From assembly GCA_015259105.1 (NCBI GenBank), contig JABZGZ010000066.1, positions 1 through 6,446 on the forward strand: DNA of 6,446 nucleotides, in the 5' to 3' direction. The notes below the pieces were generated by a model, which saw nothing but the letters and a program-made list of their open reading frames with translations, did no database searches and was not told the origin of the DNA. The DNA is from Atopobium sp. GTDB lineage: Bacteria; Actinomycetota; Coriobacteriia; Coriobacteriales; Atopobiaceae. Positions 1 through 6,350 of this stretch are shown here, one piece after another (position 1 is the first letter of the stretch; each line of letters opens with the position of its first letter). The position numbers and the translations under genes are program-made.

Positions 1-833
1 GTACTATTACAGAACGCCGCCGTCAATTTTCAAAGAATGGCAAAAAATGCCAAGCTGCAGATATTTCTGGAACACTGATGTCGGTACTTTTTAATCCCGA
101 TGATCTTTCAATGATTAAAGGTGGCGCATCATATCGTCGCGAAGAATTTGATGACTTTGGTCGCCAGGCAAATAAGAGCTATTTCAAGGTTTTCTCGGCA
201 TACACCAAAACAGTTGAGCAAAGAAATAAGCTGCTTAAATCTGATTGGCCTGACAATAATTTGCTTGACGCATGGGATCTTTCGCTTGCAAGGGGAGGAG
301 CAACGCTCCTTCATGCGCGCATTCATTTGTTTGAGCGCCTGGCAAAGAAAACATGTGAGATCTACCAGGAACTCTCTGGTGGAGAACACCTGGAAATGAA
401 CTATATTTCTTCAATTGGAGAGGTTTCTCTTGAAGCTTCCCGAGAAGAAATTACTGATCAGTTTTTACAGGCTTTAAACGAAGCGCGCGCAGATGATATC
501 CGTCGTCAGCAAAGCACTAAGGGTCCTCACCGAGATGATGTTGAGTTTTTGATTAAAGGTAAAGACGCTAGAAATTTTGGGTCTCAGGGCCAAATTAGAA
601 CGGTGGTCTTAGCACTTAAAATGGCAGAAGTTTTACTCTCAGAAGAAATACTTGGCGAGAAACCCCTGCTACTTCTAGATGATGTGATGAGTGAGTTGGA
701 TGAAGATCGCAGAAAAGCCATTATGGAATTTGCGTTCCATGATATCCAAACAGTAATTACAACTACCAACCTTGGTTATTTCTCTGAAGAGATTTTAAAG
801 AAAGCGCAGATAGTTAGGTTTAGCGATGAATAA
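1..833 (+). CDS. recF: RecF, DNA repair and recombination ATPase (5'-truncated by window edge)
   Basis: RecF is an SMC/ABC-like ATPase that works with RecO and RecR to load RecA at single-strand gaps. The frame is open from base 3 (bases 1-2 finish a preceding codon) and gives 276 visible residues; RecF is usually about 360-370, so roughly 90 N-terminal residues with the Walker A loop lie upstream. Numbering from the first full codon, the RecF-typical FNPDDLSMIKG stretch is at 30-40, GPHRDD at 174-179, the ABC signature SQGQ at 194-197 (bases 582-593), Walker B plus D-loop LLLLDDVMSELD at 222-233, and the H-loop-like ITTTNL at 252-257. The ATG at 78 is internal: conserved RecF sequence continues upstream of it. 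The stop overlaps the next gene by 8 nt. The C-terminal half looks intact. Identification is secure from motif order and gene context. Confidence 0.97.
   Translation, partial: TITERRRQFSKNGKKCQAADISGTLMSVLFNPDDLSMIKGGASYRREEFDDFGRQANKSYFKVFSAYTKTVEQRNKLLKSDWPDNNLLDAWDLSLARGGATLLHARIHLFERLAKKTCEIYQELSGGEHLEMNYISSIGEVSLEASREEITDQFLQALNEARADDIRRQQSTKGPHRDDVEFLIKGKDARNFGSQGQIRTVVLALKMAEVLLSEEILGEKPLLLLDDVMSELDEDRRKAIMEFAFHDIQTVITTTNLGYFSEEILKKAQIVRFSDE
816..818 (+). promoter_or_regulatory. Weak ribosome binding site of the DUF721 gene, inside recF
   Basis: An AGG lies 7 nt before the ATG at 826, within the last codons of recF. The match to the anti-Shine-Dalgarno is minimal, so initiation probably depends on ribosomes finishing recF at 833. 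The 8-nt overlap of the two reading frames supports this coupling. The next in-frame ATG (883) would discard residues 1-19 and remove the coupling, so 826 is preferred. Confidence 0.4.
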
Positions 834-1359
834 TCAACAAGAAACACCTGCGCGTGGTGGTAATGAAAACGCAAAAGATTTAATGAGCACTCTGCTTGGA
901 ACCTTCAGAGATTCTAAGAGTATGTCTAAAAATCGTCGCGCTTATCTTGCATGGATTGAGTCAAATGGTGAAAGAGAAGTAGAACATACAACCGGCGTAT
1001 TTGTTAGAGAAATCGCTGGTAGAGAATATCCTGTACTCACCGTTTATGTAGACAATCGTATGTGTATGATTGATTTTCTTGCACAAAGAGAAATCTATAG
1101 AGCAAGGTTGTCAGAGCATGGCCTGGAATTTTCAGATCTTGAGTTTAAGCTGGATAAATACAATAGACATGCTGGTAAAGAAGACGTTTCCTCAAAAGAG
1201 CAACCTCAGGGCCAAAAAGCTGAGAAAAAAGTTCTTCCAGAACTTACTTCAGAAGAAAAATCACAAATTTCTGAGTTAGTTTCTGGTCTTTCTGAGCCAC
1301 TCAAGTCAACGGCTTATAAAGCGATTAAAGCAAGTTTTAGACAAAAAAAGAGTCTTTAG
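826..1359 (+). CDS. dciA: DUF721 / DciA-like protein, probable replicative helicase loading or retention factor
   Basis: A 177-residue protein between recF and gyrB, the standard actinobacterial position of the DUF721 protein DciA (as in Mycobacterium). DciA binds the DnaB helicase and supports its loading or activity in bacteria lacking DnaC/DnaI loaders. Residues about 40-113 follow the DUF721 KH-like pattern: W43 at the first helix, the EVEHTTGVFV segment, a beta strand LTVYVDNR (71-78), a helix IDFLAQREIYRARL (82-95), and a closing strand DLEFKL (104-109). The aromatic usually seen after the LTVxV strand is replaced by Cys/Met (RMCMIDF). Residues 116-146 are a Lys/Glu/Gln-rich linker, probably disordered, followed by a predicted helical, basic C-terminus ending FRQKKSL. 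Codons are AT-leaning: 9 of 13 Arg codons are AGA/AGG and 7 of 8 Gln codons are CAA, unlike gyrB. The gene overlaps recF by 8 nt. Family assignment rests on pattern and position; function is inferred from the family. Confidence 0.8.
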   Translation: MNNQQETPARGGNENAKDLMSTLLGTFRDSKSMSKNRRAYLAWIESNGEREVEHTTGVFVREIAGREYPVLTVYVDNRMCMIDFLAQREIYRARLSEHGLEFSDLEFKLDKYNRHAGKEDVSSKEQPQGQKAEKKVLPELTSEEKSQISELVSGLSEPLKSTAYKAIKASFRQKKSL

Positions 1360-1360
1360 T

Positions 1361-1381
1361 CTAATCTGTCACTAATCTGTC
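1361..1381 (+). repeat. Two perfect 10-bp direct repeats, 11-bp period
   Basis: The decamer CTAATCTGTC occurs at 1361-1370 and again at 1372-1381, separated by one A, starting 2 nt after the stop codon of the DUF721 gene. The period of about one helical turn would place both copies on the same DNA face, as in some tandem operators, but a chance duplication or slippage product is equally possible. I see no third good copy and no hairpin here. Confidence 0.75.
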
Positions 1382-1453
1382 CTTAAATCTCTTTACAGAG
1401 CCTCTCAGATACACAATATTACTGTTTAAACAATGAAATTTCTCTGTGCCGAG

Positions 1454-1489
1454 TTGATTTTGGCGATTTCATAGTAAAATACGTATATC
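1454..1489 (+). promoter_or_regulatory. Probable promoter of the gyrB-gyrA operon
   Basis: This is the AT-rich segment just upstream of gyrB. One reading pairs TTGATT (1454-1459) with TAAAAT (1475-1480), a five-of-six match to the -10 consensus, but the 15-bp spacer is short. Another pairs TTGGCG (1460-1465) with TATATC (1484-1489) at 18 bp, with weaker hexamers. An 8-bp palindrome, ATACGTAT (1479-1486), overlaps both -10 candidates. A promoter here is expected because gyrase genes usually have their own supercoiling-responsive transcription and codon use changes sharply at this point. No terminator is visible after the upstream gene, so read-through from recF-dciA is also possible. The exact start site cannot be fixed from sequence. 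Confidence 0.45.
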
Positions 1490-1507
1490 ATTCCGCTCAC
1501 AATTGAA

Positions 1508-1514
1508 GAGAGGA
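1508..1514 (+). promoter_or_regulatory. Ribosome binding site of gyrB
   Basis: GAGAGGA sits 5 nt before the GTG at 1520. It is a good Shine-Dalgarno match at normal spacing and decides for the GTG start, which places the conserved DGTEIKILEGLEAVRKRPGMYIG region at the usual distance from the N-terminus. Confidence 0.85.
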
Positions 1515-1519
1515 CTTAC

Positions 1520-3463
1520 GTGGCAAAAGAAAATAAGTATGACGGTACAGAGATTAAGATTCTTGAAGGCCTTGAGGCGGTTCGTAAGCGCCCAGGTATG
1601 TATATTGGTACAACTTCAGCTTCTGGTCTGCACCACCTTGTTTGGGAGATCGTAGATAACTCAGTCGATGAGGCAATGGCTGGTTATTGTTCCAAAATCA
1701 AGGTCACCGTCCATCCTGATAACTCAATTTCTGTTGAAGATAATGGTCGTGGTATTCCTGTAGACCTTCACCCTCAGAAAAAAATTCCAACTCTTGAGGT
1801 TGTTCTTACCATCCTTCACGCAGGTGGTAAGTTTGATAACAACGCTTATAAAGTTTCTGGTGGACTTCACGGCGTTGGTGTCTCTGTTGTAAATGCACTT
1901 TCAAAGAAGCTTGTTGCGCAGGTTAAGCGCGATGGCAAAATCTACGAGATGGTCTTTGAGCGCGGTAAAACCGTTCAGAAGATGAAGGAAATTGGTACTT
2001 CAAAATCTAACGGAACTACCATTACCTTCTGGCCAGACGATATGATCTTTGAGACCACCACGTATAACTTTGATACACTCCGCGATCGTCTTCAGGAAAC
2101 CGCATTCCTTAACAAGAATCTTAAAATTACTCTTGTTGATGAGCGTGAGCTTATTCCTCGTCAGGTTGACTTCCAGTATGCGGGCGGTATCATCGACTTT
2201 GTTAAGTACCTTAATGACGAGAAAACCGTCTTACCAGGACTTTCTCGACCTATCTATATTGAAGGTAAGTCAGACCCTGATGCTCCAATGTCTCAGATGG
2301 GTGAGGTTGAGGTAGCTATTCAGTGGAATACTGAATTCAGTGATAGAACTCTTTCTTTTGCTAACGATATTTTTACCGAGGAAGGCGGAATGCACCTTGA
2401 GGGCTTCCGTACCGCTCTTACTAAGGTAATAAATGATTACGGCACCAGGCAGGGTCTTCTTAAAGAGAAAGATCCTAAGCTTGAGGGCGGCGATATTCGT
2501 GAGGGTCTAACTGCAGTTATTTCAGTTAAGCTTCCAGATCCTCAATTTGAAGGTCAGACAAAGGCAAAGCTTGGTAGTTCTTATATGAGAACGCTTACCA
2601 ACAAGATTGTTACTCAGGGTCTTTCAGAGTACCTTGAAGAGCATCCAAACCAGGCAAAAGAGATTCTTAAAAAAGCATCTCAGGCTGCAAAGGGTCGTCT
2701 TGCTGCTCGTAAAGCTCGTGAAGCAACACGTCGTAAGGGACTTCTTGAGTCTGCGGCTCTTCCAGGAAAACTTGCAGACTGCTCCGTTCGTGATGCAGAG
2801 ATGACTGAGCTCTTCATCGTCGAGGGTGACTCCGCAGGTGGTTCTGCAAAGATGGCACGTGACCGTTCTATCCAGGCAGTTCTTCCACTTCGCGGAAAGA
2901 TTTTGAATGTTGAGCGCGTACAGGCTCACCGCGCACTTTCTTCTGACACCATTACTTCGCTGATTACCGCTATTGGTACTGGTGTTGGAGATGAATTTAA
3001 TATTGAGAAGGCTCGTTATCACAAGATTGTCATCATGACCGATGCTGATGTTGACGGCTCTCACATTAGAATTCTTCTGCTTACCTTCTTCTATCGTTAC
3101 ATGAAGCCAATGATTGACGCAGGTTATATCTACGTTGCTCAGCCTCCTCTGTATCAGATCAAGCCAAAGGGTAAGAAGAACGGTAAATACATTTATACCG
3201 ATGAAGAACTTGCTCTTGAGACAAAGAAGTTTGAGGACAACACCAAGTTCACTATTCAGCGTTATAAGGGTCTTGGTGAGATGGATCCAGAGCAGCTGTG
3301 GGCAACCACTATGGAGCCAAAGAACCGCATTCTTCTGAAGGTAACCATTGATGATGCTCTTGCAGCTGATCGTGCAGTTTCTGACCTTATGGGTAACCAG
3401 GTTGAGAAGCGTAAAGACTTCATCCAAACACATGCAAAAGACGTCCGCTTCCTGGACATTTAA
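1520..3463 (+). CDS. gyrB: DNA gyrase subunit B
   Basis: The ATPase subunit of DNA gyrase (GyrA2GyrB2), which introduces negative supercoils using ATP. Its 647 residues match the short GyrB form outside Proteobacteria. The GHKL ATPase domain has the general base Glu in EIVDNSVDEA (E43), N47, the VEDNGRGIP motif with D74 (71-80), and the ATP lid GGKFDNNAYKVSGGLHGVGVS at 102-122. R137 (in KRDGK) corresponds to the coumarin-binding Arg136 of E. coli. The transducer domain carries the QTK loop (346-348). The TOPRIM domain has the catalytic Glu in IVEGDSAGG (E435), PLRGKILNVE (456-465), and metal-binding DADVDG (508-513). The C-terminal part contains IQRYKGLGEMDPEQLW (579-594) and ends in the family-typical LDI. 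The start is GTG with a good Shine-Dalgarno. gyrA follows after 44 nt without a terminator. Arg codons are mostly CGT/CGC (30 of 34 CGN) and Gln CAG (20 of 22), suggesting high expression. Confidence 0.99.
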   Translation: MAKENKYDGTEIKILEGLEAVRKRPGMYIGTTSASGLHHLVWEIVDNSVDEAMAGYCSKIKVTVHPDNSISVEDNGRGIPVDLHPQKKIPTLEVVLTILHAGGKFDNNAYKVSGGLHGVGVSVVNALSKKLVAQVKRDGKIYEMVFERGKTVQKMKEIGTSKSNGTTITFWPDDMIFETTTYNFDTLRDRLQETAFLNKNLKITLVDERELIPRQVDFQYAGGIIDFVKYLNDEKTVLPGLSRPIYIEGKSDPDAPMSQMGEVEVAIQWNTEFSDRTLSFANDIFTEEGGMHLEGFRTALTKVINDYGTRQGLLKEKDPKLEGGDIREGLTAVISVKLPDPQFEGQTKAKLGSSYMRTLTNKIVTQGLSEYLEEHPNQAKEILKKASQAAKGRLAARKAREATRRKGLLESAALPGKLADCSVRDAEMTELFIVEGDSAGGSAKMARDRSIQAVLPLRGKILNVERVQAHRALSSDTITSLITAIGTGVGDEFNIEKARYHKIVIMTDADVDGSHIRILLLTFFYRYMKPMIDAGYIYVAQPPLYQIKPKGKKNGKYIYTDEELALETKKFEDNTKFTIQRYKGLGEMDPEQLWATTMEPKNRILLKVTIDDALAADRAVSDLMGNQVEKRKDFIQTHAKDVRFLDI

Positions 3464-3495
3464 TGGTTTCTCGCTAAATCATTAGACAGAAAATG

Positions 3496-3502
3496 AAAGG
3501 GT
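3496..3502 (+). promoter_or_regulatory. Ribosome binding site of gyrA
   Basis: AAAGGGT lies 5-6 nt before the GTG at 3508, in the 44-nt gap after gyrB. It supports GTG as the true start, which means the long acidic N-terminus is translated. The next in-frame ATG candidates, at 3526 (residue 7) and 3583 (residue 26), have no comparable upstream motif. Confidence 0.8.
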
Positions 3503-3507
3503 AACTT

Positions 3508-6288
3508 GTGGCAGACGATAAAAATATGAATGATGATCTTTTTGGCGCAGACGAGGATCAAGGCCTTGATGCACAAAACGATATGGATGAAGAATACGAA
3601 GATGACGAGGTAGAAGAAGACTCTGACGAGTTTGACCCAGAGACTGGGGAAAATCTCATAACGGGAGAAACTTCACACATTATCTCTGATGAAGCTGGTA
3701 CTCGTCTTGACCTCTCAGACATCCACGGTGGCACGCTTAAGCCAACCGATTTGTCCTCAGAGATGAAGACTTCCTTCCTCGAGTATTCCATGTCCGTTAT
3801 TGTTGCTCGTGCACTTCCAGATGTTCGAGATGGCCTTAAGCCTGTTCACCGCCGTATTTTGTACGCAATGAGCGAGGCTGGCATTACGCCAAACCGTCCA
3901 CATAAGAAGTCTGCATGGGCAGTCGGTGAAGTCATGGGTAAGTACCACCCACACGGTGACTCCGCTATTTATGACTCCATGGTCCGTATGTCTCAGGACT
4001 TCTCGATGAGACTTCCTCTGATTGATGGTCACGGAAACTTTGGTTCTATCGATGGCGATCCACCAGCAGCAATGCGTTATACCGAGGCACGTCTTACCAG
4101 AAGTGCTATGGAGATGCTGGCAGAGCTTAACAAGAACACCGTTGACCTTCAGTCAAACTATGATGAGTCACTGACAGAGCCAGCAGTTCTTCCTGCACGT
4201 TTCCCAAATCTTTTGGTTAACGGTTCTTCAGGTATTGCAGTTGGTATGGCTACCAACATTCCTCCTCACAACCTTGGTGAGGTAACTAACGCTGTCTGCA
4301 TGATGATTGAGGACCCTGACGTTACCACTGAGGAGCTCATGACCGTTCTACCTGGTCCTGACTTCCCAACAGGTGGCATCATCATGGGCACTCAGGGCAT
4401 CAAGGACGCTTACGAGACTGGCCGCGGTTCTATTACGGTCCGCGCAAAAGTCCACGTTGAGCAGGTTAAGAGCGGTCGTCAGCGCCTTGTTGTTACTGAG
4501 ATTCCATATCAGGTTAACAAGGGTCTTCTCCAGGAGAAGATTGCTCAGGCAGTCAACGAGAAGAAAATCGAAGGCATCTCTGACATGCGCGATGAGTCCA
4601 ACCGTAAGGGTATGCGCATTGTTTTGGACCTCAAGCGTGATGCTGTACCACAGGTTGTTTTGAACAATCTCTATAAGAAGACTCAGCTTCAGTCCAACTT
4701 TGGCATCATTGACCTGGCTTTGGTTGACGGTGTTCCTCGTACGCTTTCCCTCCGCGAGATTCTTCGTCACTACATTGATCACCAGATTGATGTTGTACGC
4801 CGTCGTACTGAGTTTGACCTGGATAAGGCTCAGAAGCGCGTCCATATTTTGGAAGGCCTTCTGACCGCAGTTGATAACATCGACGAGATTGTCCACATCA
4901 TTCGCAGCTCGCAAGATGATACTGAGGCAAAGAAGCGCATGAACGAGCGCTTTGGCTTGGATGAGATTCAGGGTGAAGCAATCCTTCAGATGCGTCTGCG
5001 TCGTCTTACCGGCCTGGCACGTCAAGATCTTGTTGACGAGATCTCCCAGCTCAGGCTTGATATTGCCTACTACGAGGATCTTCTCGCCCACGAGGAAAAG
5101 ATTCTGGCAGTTATTGCTGACGAGCTCCGTGAGATTTCCAACCGCTACGCCGACAAGCGCCGTACACAAATCTCTGACCAGGACATTCAGAACCTGGACG
5201 TTGAGGATCTTATCGCTGAAGAGGATATGGTTGTTACCGTCACTCACGCAGGCTACGTAAAGCGCGTTCCTGTTGAGATTTATCGCTCCCAGAAGCGTGG
5301 CGGCAAGGGTGTTCAGGGCGTTTCTCTCAAAGAGAACGATTTTGTCGAGAACCTCTTTGTTGCTTCCACCCATGATTACGTGCTGTTCTTTACCAACTTT
5401 GGTAAGGTGTACCGCCTCAAGGTCCACGAGCTTCCTGTTGGCAACAGAACTACTAAGGGTAGTGCCATCATCAACGTCATCGAGACGCTTGCAGAAGGCG
5501 AGAAGGTCAAGGCAGTTATCACTACCCGCGACTTCCCAGAAGACAACTACCTGATGTTTGCTACTAAGCAGGGTATGGTTAAGAAGACTGCAATGTCTGA
5601 GTACGACCGTACACGCAAGGACGGCCTCATTGCAATCAACCTCAAGGACGGCGACGAGCTTGTTAACGTCCGTCGCGTTCACCCAGGTGACAAGGTTGTT
5701 CTGTGCTCCTCTGACGGCAAGGCAATCCTGTTTGACGAGGCTGAGGCAAGAAGCATGGGCCGTGGCACCTCAGGCGTCCGTGGTATTACGCTCAAGGGCG
5801 ACGCAACTATGCTTGGCATGGAGATTACCAACGGCAATGGCGACCTCTTCGTTATTACCGAGAAGGGCTACGGAAAGCGCACTGCAATTTCTGAGTACCC
5901 AGTCCATAAGCGTGGTGGCCAGGGCGTCTTTACCATCACAATGACGGAGAAGAAGGGTAACCTGGTTGCCTGTCGCGTTGTTGGTCCTCAGCACGAGATT
6001 ATGATCATGTCCGAGGAGGGCGTTGTAATCCGCGTCAAGGCTGGCGACATCTCCAAGCTTGGCCGCTCAACTCAGGGCGTCAAGGTTATGAACCTCTCTG
6101 GTAGCGACGTTGTTTCTGCTGTTGCTCGTATGGTTGCCAACAAAAAGAAGGCTCCTAAGCATGCAGAGAACCAAGGCATGCTTGATCTGATGGCGGCAGG
6201 TGCTCGTGATGCTGATGAGGCAGAGTCCGTTGACCTTGGAGATGAAGAGGAAGTACTGGACGATTCACTGCTGGATGATGACGAATAA
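3508..6288 (+). CDS. gyrA: DNA gyrase subunit A with acidic N-terminal extension
   Basis: The DNA breakage-reunion and wrapping subunit of gyrase; 926 residues, longer than the common 820-880. Residues 1-72 are an unusual acidic extension (24 Asp/Glu in the first 50, one Lys). The canonical core begins at SSEMKTSFLEYSMSVIVARALPDVRDGLKPVHRR (83-116). The quinolone-determining region has HPHGDSAIYD (147-156), with S152 and D156 equal to E. coli Ser83 and Asp87. The catalytic Tyr is Y191 in AAMRYTEARL (bases 4078-4080). A coiled-coil and tower region spans roughly 425-560. The C-terminal six-bladed pinwheel starts near 570 and carries the GyrA-box QKRGGKG at 595-601 (bases 5290-5310), which identifies GyrA rather than ParC. 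A second near-box, KRGGQG, is at 801-806, with degenerate turns near 646, 702, 751 and 852. The last 26 residues hold 15 acidic and no basic residues. The gene is co-transcribed with gyrB and ends 23 nt before a terminator. Confidence 0.99.
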   Translation: MADDKNMNDDLFGADEDQGLDAQNDMDEEYEDDEVEEDSDEFDPETGENLITGETSHIISDEAGTRLDLSDIHGGTLKPTDLSSEMKTSFLEYSMSVIVARALPDVRDGLKPVHRRILYAMSEAGITPNRPHKKSAWAVGEVMGKYHPHGDSAIYDSMVRMSQDFSMRLPLIDGHGNFGSIDGDPPAAMRYTEARLTRSAMEMLAELNKNTVDLQSNYDESLTEPAVLPARFPNLLVNGSSGIAVGMATNIPPHNLGEVTNAVCMMIEDPDVTTEELMTVLPGPDFPTGGIIMGTQGIKDAYETGRGSITVRAKVHVEQVKSGRQRLVVTEIPYQVNKGLLQEKIAQAVNEKKIEGISDMRDESNRKGMRIVLDLKRDAVPQVVLNNLYKKTQLQSNFGIIDLALVDGVPRTLSLREILRHYIDHQIDVVRRRTEFDLDKAQKRVHILEGLLTAVDNIDEIVHIIRSSQDDTEAKKRMNERFGLDEIQGEAILQMRLRRLTGLARQDLVDEISQLRLDIAYYEDLLAHEEKILAVIADELREISNRYADKRRTQISDQDIQNLDVEDLIAEEDMVVTVTHAGYVKRVPVEIYRSQKRGGKGVQGVSLKENDFVENLFVASTHDYVLFFTNFGKVYRLKVHELPVGNRTTKGSAIINVIETLAEGEKVKAVITTRDFPEDNYLMFATKQGMVKKTAMSEYDRTRKDGLIAINLKDGDELVNVRRVHPGDKVVLCSSDGKAILFDEAEARSMGRGTSGVRGITLKGDATMLGMEITNGNGDLFVITEKGYGKRTAISEYPVHKRGGQGVFTITMTEKKGNLVACRVVGPQHEIMIMSEEGVVIRVKAGDISKLGRSTQGVKVMNLSGSDVVSAVARMVANKKKAPKHAENQGMLDLMAAGARDADEAESVDLGDEEEVLDDSLLDDDE

Positions 6289-6311
6289 GCATTTCAGCTA
6301 TACGTAATTTG

Positions 6312-6350
6312 AAGAGCTCAAAGGGTAATTCCCTTGGGCTCTTTTCGTTT
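6312..6350 (+). terminator. Rho-independent terminator of gyrB-gyrA
   Basis: Left arm AAGAGCTCAAAGGG (6312-6325), loop TAATT, right arm CCCTTGGGCTCTT (6331-6343). The arms form 13 pairs including one G-U, with one bulged A. A T-rich tract, TTCGTTT (6344-6350), follows, and together with the last Ts of the stem gives a run of four Ts. The structure starts 23 nt after the gyrA stop. On the opposite strand the following T-run is poorer, so it acts mainly on the + strand. Confidence 0.92.

Noticed and set aside
78..833. recF starting at the ATG at 78
   Set aside because: The frame is open and RecF-like upstream of 78, and a start there would lack the ATP-binding Walker A region, so the gene is cut by the window edge.
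1388..1401. Possible terminator hairpin (CTCT/AGAG) after the DUF721 gene
   Set aside because: The stem is only 4 bp and is not followed by a T-run; it is too weak to call.
1360..1519. Replication origin or DnaA-box cluster in the dciA-gyrB gap
   Set aside because: No sequence matching TTATCCACA or close variants was found; in this gene order the origin is expected upstream, near dnaA.
2624..3433. A 269-codon open frame on the minus strand opposite gyrB
   Set aside because: It covers the conserved GyrB TOPRIM and C-terminal region on the other strand, with no domain or ribosome binding evidence; it is a shadow of gyrB.
3463..3477. Four-codon ATG...TAA mini-ORF overlapping the gyrB stop
   Set aside because: It is too short to mean anything without conservation data, and it has no dedicated Shine-Dalgarno.
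4348..5682. A 444-codon open frame on the minus strand opposite gyrA
   Set aside because: It lies wholly antisense to well-conserved gyrA catalytic and pinwheel sequence, shows no recognisable domain, and is explained by the codon bias of gyrA, which avoids creating antisense stops.
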